Part shown: positions 17,493 to 25,484 of the stretch, one piece after another | Position numbering within the stretch: the first letter of the stretch is position 1 | How the letters are laid out: each line of letters opens with the position of its first letter | Source: UBA12474 sp964549625 | GTDB lineage: Bacteria > Babelota > Babeliae > Babelales > Babelaceae | NCBI GenBank assembly: GCA_964549625.1 | Contig: CAZJVA010000002.1 | Coordinates: forward strand, 50,114-114,113 | Length of the DNA stretch: 64,000 bases | Reading direction: 5' to 3' | Notes under the pieces: model-generated | What the model was told of the DNA's origin: nothing | Database searches by the model: none | Seen by the model: only the letters and a program-made list of their open reading frames with translations | Position numbers and translations under genes: made by a program

Positions 17493-18786
17493 GGATCTCA
17501 AGATTTTTTTTATTCCAAAAAATGTTGCGCGATTTGTCGTAGGGGCGCCATTCTTCGTTCATTCGGCTTGACCAGTAAGAAAGGGCCATATAGACGTCTT
17601 TTGGCGCTTCTGCATAGGTATAAAAGAGATCTTTGTTATCCCAGGAAATATGGTGCTCTAGGTGGGTAGTGAATGGTTTTTGATAAAACCTTAGTTTGAC
17701 CTTGCCCTTGTTAACGTCAACGGAGAGCTTGCTTTGACATGGAAGTTTTTCCAGCTCAGAAGCTTTTAGAATGAGCGGCAGTATAACCATAAATGGCAGA
17801 GGCCCAAAGGCTGAAGCTAATTTAGTAGAGCGACCGCTTAACCACATGTTTATGTGGGTTATTTGGGAAGCATTTTGATTTATTCCAAGAAGAATGTCAT
17901 GCCGTTTTAGTGAAGGGTTTTTGGTTGTTATTTCTTCGAGGTTTACAAGGTCGTGCATCCGGGCAAAGCTTTTATGGCACTGCGTCGATATGCAGTCTGA
18001 TCGTTGTACGCTGTCGCCGGTTGAGTAGCAGAGATATATTGATTTAAAGATAGAGTTACCAATAAATGCCGCTGTTTCTTCTTGTATTGGGGCGCCGAGC
18101 ATAACCAATGTGTCTATTTTTAATCCTTTTTGGTACAAATCCTCAGCTTCTGCTAGCCAAAGTGCGACATTTCCACCGTGGCTGTGGGTAATAAGACGGA
18201 TACGAGCTTCATCTTGCCCATTGAGCTGTTGTTGCTTTTGGTAGTCAATTAAAGCGTTGTATAGTCGATAGCCAGCATCTTTGCGCGCTTTTTGCGATAA
18301 AAGGCCGCTCCATCCAAAAAGAGCATAGGTTTCGTTTCGGGCGGAAATATCAGCGATTTTTTCTATTTTTTTATATGCCGGAATTAGATACGTAGCAGCT
18401 TGCCGATCGGTTGTGGTTCCGTTTTGCCAGATAACGAGGCCCTCGGCATCAAGGAGTTGATCGTAGGTCATGGCTGGGTGGTTACGATATGACTCAACTA
18501 TTTTTTCTGCACGATTTTTTTTGCTTTGGTGTATTGGTGCTTCTTCTAGGGAGGCGCTTTGTGTAAAACAGTGTACCGGGTCACAAAAATTGAGCGAAGA
18601 GCCGGTAGTTCCGTGGATAAAGACGGTTAATCCTTCTGCGGCGCGGCCTTTTGGTGTGTTGTTTTCGTGTTGTGTCGTTTTTTGATTTTCAGTTTCTAGC
18701 GGTTTTTGATAGCGATAGATGCCGTACGGAACGCCTAAGCTTGTTGCTACGGCTAATGCAATGAATACTGATAAACGATTTTTCAT
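17473..18786 (-). CDS. exported or membrane-anchored alpha/beta hydrolase (lipase-like)
   Basis: The ATG at 18786 (AGGA about 10 nt upstream) gives 437 residues starting with a signal or anchor segment, MKNRLSVFIALAVATSLGVP. A start 16 codons earlier (18834) is possible and would add a Pro-rich leader. The alpha/beta-hydrolase fold is indicated by GLTVFIHGTTGSS (oxyanion strand) and the nucleophile elbow ITHSHGGNVALW with the catalytic Ser. A strand with MLGAPIQEETA follows, and a late His is available (TTHLEHHISW). Such enzymes cleave esters or lipids; the position after a signal segment suggests action outside the cytoplasm. It overlaps the Nudix gene tail to tail by 20 bp. Substrate unknown. 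Confidence 0.75.
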   Translation of the reverse strand: MKNRLSVFIALAVATSLGVPYGIYRYQKPLETENQKTTQHENNTPKGRAAEGLTVFIHGTTGSSLNFCDPVHCFTQSASLEEAPIHQSKKNRAEKIVESYRNHPAMTYDQLLDAEGLVIWQNGTTTDRQAATYLIPAYKKIEKIADISARNETYALFGWSGLLSQKARKDAGYRLYNALIDYQKQQQLNGQDEARIRLITHSHGGNVALWLAEAEDLYQKGLKIDTLVMLGAPIQEETAAFIGNSIFKSIYLCYSTGDSVQRSDCISTQCHKSFARMHDLVNLEEITTKNPSLKRHDILLGINQNASQITHINMWLSGRSTKLASAFGPLPFMVILPLILKASELEKLPCQSKLSVDVNKGKVKLRFYQKPFTTHLEHHISWDNKDLFYTYAEAPKDVYMALSYWSSRMNEEWRPYDKSRNIFWNKKNLEILKSALW

Positions 18787-18876
18787 GAGAGCTTTTCCTG
18801 GTGGGCAAGGTTCCTTTTTGTTCAGTATAATCATGGTTTAATACTCCACGTAAATGGTTACACTTTTATAACAAAT

Positions 18877-18905
18877 AAGGGTAGAAGCAGCTTGCTTCTA
18901 CCCTT
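18877..18905 (-). terminator. hairpin terminator after the DEAD-box helicase gene
   Basis: AAGGGTAGAAGC at 18877-18888 and GCTTCTACCCTT at 18894-18905 form a perfect 12-bp stem with a 5-nt loop. On the minus strand it is followed by ATTTGTTAT, moderately T-rich. It lies 32 nt below the helicase stop. Confidence 0.75.
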
Positions 18906-18937
18906 ACGTATAAGTTTATGTGTTTTATTAAAGAACC

Positions 18938-20959
18938 TTAAAAGTCTCTATTCCAGGTCTTTTTAAATGTTCTTTCTTCAAAACGATCACGGTTTTCACT
19001 AAATCTGCCATTTCCATTTCCATCACCGCGGCTGCGGTTTTCGCTAAAACGGCTATTTCCTTCACTGCGATTGGTACGGTTATCGCTAAAGCGGCTACGT
19101 GTCCCGCGTTCGCGGTTTTCACCAAATCTTTTTTCAGAGCTGTACTCGGAGCGATCACGGTTTTCACTGCGTCGTGCAGGACGAAAAGATGAGCGTTCTG
19201 AGTTCTCTGAACGGAATCCTTCACGTTCACGCCGTGCACCACCCTGGTAGCCTCTGCTTGTGCGCTCATTTGAAAAACGACCGCCTGTGCGGCGAGGTGT
19301 GCGATTACGCTCTTCTTTGTAAACAGCGCCACGTAACCTACGACCGGCTAGTTCTTCATCTTTAAGCGCGGTGATTACTTGGTTTATGCATTCGGGAAGG
19401 ACGCGTACAAAGGTACGGCGCCGTATCATACGAATTTTTAGAATTTGGTTGTCTTGGATTTGTGCTTTGTTTTGAAGAATATCTCGGAAATCTTGTTCGG
19501 CTAAATTGTCATCTAGACCGACGTGGAACATGATTTCATCAACTTGTTCTTGTGCGTTATCCTCTTGATCTTTAGTGACATACGAGCCGATATCTTTTTT
19601 TGATTCAAATGCTGTTTTTAAATGTTTTTCATAAATCAAGTGTGTTGCAAGTGTTTGCCACTGCTCTGGAGTAAGGTGTTCCAGTGTGCTCTGTATGGCA
19701 CGCTGTGCCTGACCAGGGATTGACTCAGGAGATGATTCGGCGAGTTTTTCTTCTGCATAGGTTGCAACGTGTGCTAACCGTTGTGCAATGATTTGATCAC
19801 GTGTCGGAACCTCAATAGGGTCGATAGTGATTTTAAATTTACGTTCGATGATCTTAATATCCTTAGCTTGGGAGCGATTGATAAAGCTAATGGCAATGCC
19901 TTCTTTACCAGCGCGGCCGGTTCTACCTGTCCGATGAACATAACTCTCAAAGTCTTCAGGAAGGGAATAGTTAACAACATGGGTTAAATCTTGAATATCA
20001 ATTCCGCGTCCTGCAACATCGGTTGCTACGACAATAGAGTAGTCACGATTTTTGAATTTTTTAACAACATTATTGCGCTGCGTTTGACTTAAGTCGCCAT
20101 GTAATGCGCCTACAATCAGGCCTCTTCGGGCCAATTGGTCAGCAATTTCGCTTGTTAGCATTTTTGTTTGGCAGAATATGAAGCCGTAAAAATCAGGTGC
20201 GCATTCAATAAATCGACAAAGTGCATCAAGACGGCTGTGCATAGGAACCATACAATAATATTGTTTTGTGGTTGCTGCACCAATCTGTGTTTTGCTTGCA
20301 GATATTGATTTAACGTCAGGCATGTATTGAGAGATAATGTCACGAATACCACTTTTGACGGTGGCTGAAAATAGCCATATTTCACGGTCATGTGGGGTAA
20401 AATTCATAATTGCTTCGATGTCTTCACGAAAGCCCATGTCCAACATGATATCAGCTTCATCAAGCACGAGAGTTTTGAGGCGAGAAAGATTTAGAGTTTT
20501 TCTCTTCAGGTGGTCGGTAATACGACCAGGTGTTCCGACGACGATGTGTGCTCCACGATTGAGTTTTCTTATTTGATCTTCAATGGAAACGCCGCCAAAT
20601 ACAGGAACAATTTTTACATCAAGTGCCTGGGCAAATGGTGCTAAACTTTCTACGATTTGAAGCGCCAATTCTCGTGTTGGTGCGATGACCAACCCCTGGG
20701 TGTCGTTGTGTTCTTGATCGATGCGGTGAAGCAGTGGAAGACCAAAGGCAAGGGTTTTACCCGTGCCAGTTTGCGCTTGTCCATGAAAATTGGTGTTTTC
20801 TTTCTCTAAGAGGAGGGGAATTGCGCGTTTTTGAATTTCGGTTGGCGTTGAAAAGCCTAACTCTTGTAATTTTTCTTGCACAACAAGCGCAAGATTAATT
20901 TCGCCAAACATTGTTTCGTTTGTCGCGGTTATAGGAGTTGTTTCATACGATGTTTCCAT
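18938..20959 (-). CDS. deaD: DEAD-box ATP-dependent RNA helicase with RFSENR-type repeat tail
   Basis: The ATG at 20959 has AAGGA 6 nt upstream and gives 673 residues; the open frame extends 23 codons further without a ribosome-binding site. The Q-motif region reads LGFSTPTEIQKRAIP. Motif I is AQTGTGKT, then PTRELALQ, TPGRI, motif II VLDEADIMLDMG, motif III FSATV, and C-terminal helicase motifs ATDVAGRGIDI and HRTGRTGRAG. A DbpA-like RNA-binding domain lies near 520-575 (RRRTFVRVLPECINQV). The last 110 residues are basic with imperfect repeats such as RFSENRDR, RFSDNRTN and RFGENRER, an RGG-like disordered RNA-binding tail coded by degenerate tandem DNA at about 18975-19160. It unwinds structured RNA in ribosome assembly or decay. 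A 15-bp palindrome lies in its leader. Confidence 0.94.
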   Translation of the reverse strand: METSYETTPITATNETMFGEINLALVVQEKLQELGFSTPTEIQKRAIPLLLEKENTNFHGQAQTGTGKTLAFGLPLLHRIDQEHNDTQGLVIAPTRELALQIVESLAPFAQALDVKIVPVFGGVSIEDQIRKLNRGAHIVVGTPGRITDHLKRKTLNLSRLKTLVLDEADIMLDMGFREDIEAIMNFTPHDREIWLFSATVKSGIRDIISQYMPDVKSISASKTQIGAATTKQYYCMVPMHSRLDALCRFIECAPDFYGFIFCQTKMLTSEIADQLARRGLIVGALHGDLSQTQRNNVVKKFKNRDYSIVVATDVAGRGIDIQDLTHVVNYSLPEDFESYVHRTGRTGRAGKEGIAISFINRSQAKDIKIIERKFKITIDPIEVPTRDQIIAQRLAHVATYAEEKLAESSPESIPGQAQRAIQSTLEHLTPEQWQTLATHLIYEKHLKTAFESKKDIGSYVTKDQEDNAQEQVDEIMFHVGLDDNLAEQDFRDILQNKAQIQDNQILKIRMIRRRTFVRVLPECINQVITALKDEELAGRRLRGAVYKEERNRTPRRTGGRFSNERTSRGYQGGARREREGFRSENSERSSFRPARRSENRDRSEYSSEKRFGENRERGTRSRFSDNRTNRSEGNSRFSENRSRGDGNGNGRFSENRDRFEERTFKKTWNRDF

Positions 20960-21003
20960 GCAGGTCCTTACGGTAGTTTCTATGCACCGTTTCCTGCCAT
21001 GAA

Positions 21004-21018
21004 CAACATAATATGTTG
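21004..21018. promoter_or_regulatory. 15-bp palindrome in the helicase leader
   Basis: CAACATA (21004-21010) and TATGTTG (21012-21018) form a perfect inverted repeat around one A, 45-59 bp before the helicase start. This is a candidate operator or leader element; no known regulator is recognised. Confidence 0.4.
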
Positions 21019-21090
21019 CAGCCGCCAACAGAATACAGCGCTATAGAGAATAGTGATAAAAATATACTTCTTACGTTACTTTTTATTATC

Positions 21091-23373
21091 TCAGCTTAAA
21101 TAAATTTTATTTTTTGTCAAAAAAGATTCCATGCTAAGATTGTTTAGCTTGAGTTTGCTTTCTTTCCAGGTTTCGTAATTTTTTCTAATGAGGGCGGTAG
21201 CATTATTAAAGGTTTCTATTGCTTCTTGTGGCAAGATTTTGCCTTTTGTTTGATCAAGAGCCCAGAGCATTTTACGATAGCTAGCATGCGCGCGGTTGAG
21301 TTGCTTTGCAAGCGTATAGATTTTGTTGTTTACTAAGGCTTCTTCGGCCTCTTTTGTTTGTGGTTTAGATTCGGTTTCGCTTACAGCCACGTTTTTAATA
21401 TGCTCCATAAATTCTGGGTATGTTTTCATGGCTTTTATGATGTCGTTAATGTCGGGGCGTCCTATTTTTATATGCTCAAAGGCCTCCCCGAATTCATTGT
21501 TATTCAAAAAAATGGGATCTAGGCAGAACAGGTCATTGGTCGTCATAATAAATCTTGTTTTTGCCATGATTTCGCTTGTTAAGTTCTTTGGGAGCTCATA
21601 AAAAATTAGCCAGTAGAGTGTTTGTGGTAATAACAAGGGCGCTTGAAAAAGCCAATGGGGTGGTAATATTTCGCTCAAGGAACCACTTTTTTGGCATATG
21701 TATGCAAGCGTTTTGAAAAATGGTATTGGGTTTCCCTCTAAGGCGCTATTAATACGTCTTGATTTTTCCCTGCTTGTTTTTGCATTGTTTTGACTGGTTG
21801 CAAGTGATAGGGCTGCGCTCTTGCTAAGATTTATATTTTGGGTTTTGAATAGAAGGCGCCAGCCTAGGATTAAGCCAACGATAACTTCTTCGAATCGCTC
21901 AATAGGTTTTTTTTGTATTTGTTCGGTTGCTTCTTCAGCGCTGCCCGTGTTCAAGAAGGTTACAAAAGAATCAAAAACAGACCAGGCTTTTTGCGGGAGT
22001 GTAATTGATGAACCGAGGTAGTTAATTGTATTATCAATTCGTTTGCCGGTGCTTTCTGCGTATATATTCCTCCAAATTTCAGTAGTGAGGAACCATTTTT
22101 TCTTAGGGTCACAAAAGCCTTTAATTAATTTATCGATGTTTCTCAAGTAATTAAATAGCGCTTCTTTATCGTTAAGTTTAATATTTGCTTCGATTTTGCC
22201 TATCGAATCATTTATTTTCGGAATTAGTTCTTCTTCGATGTAGTTGGGCTTACTTCCTAGTTTTTTTGAATACAGAATTAGGTCCGCATAGATTTGTATG
22301 TTTTTGAGGCGACGCGCCTGATTTTTAATGTTTTCGTACGATACATTGCTTGGTTGTTTTATAAAGTCATCAAGAAGATCCCCTTCAGAAGCTTTTTTAG
22401 CTGCTTCACGCAAGATTTCTCTTATTTCTCTTCCGCGTTTTTGGAGTAGTGAATCTTTTGGCGCGTTATTAATGATTGTTTCTACGCCATTAATAATTAA
22501 TGTCGATATATCTTCTGGCGCAAAGGTCTGGTATTTGGCATCTTTTTGTTTTTGAAATGCTTCTTTTACTTGAAAGCGGGTTGTGCCAGTGGCGAGCTCC
22601 GAAATTTTTATTGAGTCAGCTTCTTCAATAAAAACGATAACTCTATTTTTTGGGTCTTTATTGCAGTGTTCCTTGATGCGCGCCGTTAATTGAGAAATTG
22701 CTTTTTCAATACTTTTCATTAAGTTTACTTGGCTGACCTTACCGGCACGCCACTCTTGAAAGAGGTTGAAAATTTCAACGGGAAATTCAATTACTTTTTC
22801 GTGTTTGTTTTTTGCAGCTCGCGCACGAATTAAGGTAGTTTTTCCAGTTCCAGGAGGACCGTACAAGATTGCGTTTTGTAGATCTTCAAACGGTTTGTTG
22901 AGGAATTCTTTTTGTGCTCCGGTGGCGCTTTTTTCAAGGGCTGTTAGCTCATGGTCATCCATAGGGTTTAAACGTGTCTCTTTTTTTAGATGTGCCGTTG
23001 CTCGATTGTAAAAATACATTCCGTTTTTTGATGCAGCAGCGCTAGCAAGCGATTTTGCAGATTCTTCCCAAAATGCGCCTACAGGGTCTTTTGAGCGGAT
23101 AGCATGTATGACCCACGGACCCCACCAGTATGCCAAAAGACTTGCCCCAAAAAGTGATAATTCTCTTTTACCTACCCCGGAAGTTTTGATCCGATGAACA
23201 TAGGGCATAAGTATTGGTTGATATAGGTATTGATCGCTTAATGTAATAAGGTGGTCGATACCTGATAGGAGTTTAGCCTTTTTGGGAATCGTGGTTGAGT
23301 AATGTGTTGCACCGGATGGTTTGGTTGATAGCGAAAACGTTGCTAAGCTCAACAGAATAAGGATTTTTTTCAT
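21091..23373 (-). CDS. membrane-anchored AAA ATPase (first of two adjacent)
   Basis: The 760-residue protein begins with a Sec signal peptide (MKKILILLSLATFSL, possible cleavage near SGA/TH, residues 21-23). One further membrane segment is at about 72-92 (ELSLFGASLLAYWWGPWVIH). The AAA module follows: Walker A GPPGTGKTT at 172-180, Walker B RVIVFIEEADS at 244-254 and a sensor-1-like RFIMTTNDLF. The C-terminal half is helical with no known domain. I see no clear arginine finger. With a cleaved signal plus one helix, the ATPase domain would face the cytoplasm. The upstream neighbour ends 13 nt away and is another membrane AAA protein with different sequence, so the pair likely forms one operon and perhaps one complex. 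Function is unknown; remodelling of membrane proteins is an inference. Confidence 0.8.
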   Translation of the reverse strand: MKKILILLSLATFSLSTKPSGATHYSTTIPKKAKLLSGIDHLITLSDQYLYQPILMPYVHRIKTSGVGKRELSLFGASLLAYWWGPWVIHAIRSKDPVGAFWEESAKSLASAAASKNGMYFYNRATAHLKKETRLNPMDDHELTALEKSATGAQKEFLNKPFEDLQNAILYGPPGTGKTTLIRARAAKNKHEKVIEFPVEIFNLFQEWRAGKVSQVNLMKSIEKAISQLTARIKEHCNKDPKNRVIVFIEEADSIKISELATGTTRFQVKEAFQKQKDAKYQTFAPEDISTLIINGVETIINNAPKDSLLQKRGREIREILREAAKKASEGDLLDDFIKQPSNVSYENIKNQARRLKNIQIYADLILYSKKLGSKPNYIEEELIPKINDSIGKIEANIKLNDKEALFNYLRNIDKLIKGFCDPKKKWFLTTEIWRNIYAESTGKRIDNTINYLGSSITLPQKAWSVFDSFVTFLNTGSAEEATEQIQKKPIERFEEVIVGLILGWRLLFKTQNINLSKSAALSLATSQNNAKTSREKSRRINSALEGNPIPFFKTLAYICQKSGSLSEILPPHWLFQAPLLLPQTLYWLIFYELPKNLTSEIMAKTRFIMTTNDLFCLDPIFLNNNEFGEAFEHIKIGRPDINDIIKAMKTYPEFMEHIKNVAVSETESKPQTKEAEEALVNNKIYTLAKQLNRAHASYRKMLWALDQTKGKILPQEAIETFNNATALIRKNYETWKESKLKLNNLSMESFLTKNKIYLS

Positions 23374-23386
23374 GTCTTTATCCCGG

Positions 23387-25192
23387 CTAGCTTGACTTAG
23401 CTATTAGTTGGTTAACTTCTTTTTCATTTTTTTCTAAGCGTTTTTCTAGGTATTCGAGTTTCGATTCAGCTGCTTTTGTCTCGTGAGTTGCAAAATCTTT
23501 GACGAATCGATTTTTCAACTCGTTGACCTTTTTTATAAACTCTTCAGGCAGTAATATCGGTTGCTTGGAAATAGTTTTGCAAAAGCCGTCAGTACACGCG
23601 CGCCAACTCATGTTGGGAAGATGAGAAATTGTTTTAGCGCATTCTTCGATAGCTTTTTCTATTTCTTTTGGAATTGCGTTTGTTTTATACAGGAATTTTG
23701 CTTGTTCCGTCAACGCGTTGATAATATATGTTTTGTATTCATGCCGTGTTTGCTTAAAGGCAATTATTTGTCCTTCGGTATGATGTAAACCGAATTTAAA
23801 TGATCGATCTCTTAGCGCACCGTCGAGTTGGTGATAGCAGTTTGTGGCTGCAATGATATGGATGTTTTTTTGTCCCTTTTCAAGTATTTGTAAAAATTCG
23901 GCCAAAAAGGCGGAGCTTTCGCCTTGCTGGTCTCCAGGGCCGACGAATAGACGGTCAATGGCGATATTGTCGATTTCGTCGATAAAAATAATGATATGTC
24001 TGTTTGGGTTGTTTTCGCTTTCCGCTAATAATTTTTCTCGCAGGATGGTGTAAATATTGGGATTGTTTTTCTTTTGGGCTGCGAACGAATAAAAAACGCC
24101 GTTTGTAGCGTATTTTTTTGCGTATGCTTGGATGGCGACCGTTTTTCCCGAACCAGGAGGGCCTTCAAGGATAAGAAGCGGGGGGAGTGTTTTGCTTTCT
24201 TCTACAGCGCTTTGGTATGTTGTGTAAGCTGTGTGAAACTCTTTGAGTTTTTGATTGTTTTCCAAGAGTATATCAAGTTGTTGTGGGAGGGAGTTTGGTT
24301 GCGCCTTATCTAGCTTATTTTTTAACTGTTGTTGGGTTTGCTCTAAGTCTTTTTCTTTTGCTTCAAGTTCCTGAATTTCTTTTTTTATCTTGTTGCAGAT
24401 TTTTTTATCAGTTTGTTTTTTGCTGAAATCTAGCTTTGTCTGCATAATAATTTTTTTGCTAAAAATTTCTTCGAGTTGGTTTTCTATCTCGAGTAACTTT
24501 TTTTTATTGTCGCTGATTTTGACGACTAAGGAGTCGTAGGAGCTTAGGGTCTTTGGATTAATAAGGTCTTTTAATTTTTCTGCTTCTTTTTTAAGAGGTG
24601 CTATTTCTTCGGGAGTTTTTTCGGGGGTAAGACGGAGCGAGAGTAATCGGTTTTGTGGGTTGCTGGGGCTGAGTTTAAGGCTTTTTTCTACTGTGTCCAT
24701 TTCTTGATCTGTCAGTGGAGTAACAAATGGAATTGAGGTGCTTACGGCCTGAGATATTTTTGAAAGTACTTGGCTTTGCGCTAAAAGTATGCCACCTACT
24801 TGGGTTGTCATAAGACCCAGTGTATATATTGCGGTTTGTGCCAACGTTTCACCCTCTTTTCTTGTGAGCAAACCGCCACCAATTGAGGTAGCTAGAATTG
24901 CTGCTAGGTTGCCGTAGTCTTCGCTAGTGAGTAAGCCGGCTGTTGATTTGATTAGAGTTTTATTTTGGTATGCGTATCGCGCACCCACGCCACAGCCCAA
25001 GACGAGGCCGCCGGCAAGAACGGTTTTTTGCTTGTTTTCTTTAATGGCGCTCCAGCAGGTGTTTGTAATGCTGCTGAGTTTGCCCATAGAAAAAAAAGGG
25101 CTTTGAGGGAGTAGCTTTTCGGTGCTGGTATGAGCAAAACAATGGTTAAAGGATATGCAAAACAATAAAATGGCAGCGATTTTTGAAGACAT
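23387..25192 (-). CDS. membrane-anchored AAA+ ATPase with coiled coil (second of two adjacent)
   Basis: The 601-residue protein has a signal peptide (MSSKIAAILLFCISFNHCFA, cleavage near residue 20). About three hydrophobic segments follow at 57-77, 95-110 and 118-140. A long Lys/Glu/Gln coiled coil spans about 195-300. The AAA domain has Walker A GPPGSGKT at 344-351, Walker B IIIFIDEIDN at 400-409, sensor 1 AATN near 448-451 and an RDRSFKFGL segment near 461 that supplies arginine-finger or sensor-2-type residues. The order (membrane part, coiled coil, AAA) recalls mitochondrial ATAD3 and FtsH-like anchored ATPases, but no protease motif (HExxH) is present. It leads the two-gene unit with the 760-residue AAA protein, and a candidate promoter lies upstream at 25243-25270. 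Confidence 0.82.
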   Translation of the reverse strand: MSSKIAAILLFCISFNHCFAHTSTEKLLPQSPFFSMGKLSSITNTCWSAIKENKQKTVLAGGLVLGCGVGARYAYQNKTLIKSTAGLLTSEDYGNLAAILATSIGGGLLTRKEGETLAQTAIYTLGLMTTQVGGILLAQSQVLSKISQAVSTSIPFVTPLTDQEMDTVEKSLKLSPSNPQNRLLSLRLTPEKTPEEIAPLKKEAEKLKDLINPKTLSSYDSLVVKISDNKKKLLEIENQLEEIFSKKIIMQTKLDFSKKQTDKKICNKIKKEIQELEAKEKDLEQTQQQLKNKLDKAQPNSLPQQLDILLENNQKLKEFHTAYTTYQSAVEESKTLPPLLILEGPPGSGKTVAIQAYAKKYATNGVFYSFAAQKKNNPNIYTILREKLLAESENNPNRHIIIFIDEIDNIAIDRLFVGPGDQQGESSAFLAEFLQILEKGQKNIHIIAATNCYHQLDGALRDRSFKFGLHHTEGQIIAFKQTRHEYKTYIINALTEQAKFLYKTNAIPKEIEKAIEECAKTISHLPNMSWRACTDGFCKTISKQPILLPEEFIKKVNELKNRFVKDFATHETKAAESKLEYLEKRLEKNEKEVNQLIAKSS

Positions 25193-25242
25193 GATTTGAA
25201 TTCCCTTGATTTTTATCTCAATTTTTTAGGTGTATATGCAAA

Positions 25243-25270
25243 AGTCTATTTATTTTTGACGTTTTGTCAA
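25243..25270 (-). promoter_or_regulatory. candidate promoter of the AAA ATPase pair
   Basis: On the minus strand TTGACA (25270-25265) and TAGACT (25248-25243) are separated by 16 nt. This places transcription start about 45 nt before the ATG at 25192. The -35 is perfect and the -10 matches four of six positions. Confidence 0.45.
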
Positions 25271-25484
25271 TTTCTTTTTTAAGGGAGGAGGTGTTGTAAA
25301 AATCAATGTTTAGTTGTCCCGAAAGTGTTCGAGGGTAGGTTGGTTGCAAGAGAAATACATGGAATTGTGCTTGATTCTAGAAGTTTTTTTTCTTTTTGAT
25401 AGGCTGGTAAGGACACTGTATGTTTAACGTCTTATTTTATTCTCAGGCCGTTTCTATCGAAATAGGTTTCCTGGTGGAGAATGT

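Noticed and set aside
18787..18834. Longer N-terminus for the alpha/beta hydrolase from ATG 18834
   Set aside because: It would put a polar Pro-rich stretch before the signal segment. The ATG at 18786 starts directly with a standard signal peptide and has its own ribosome-binding site. It is not fully excluded.
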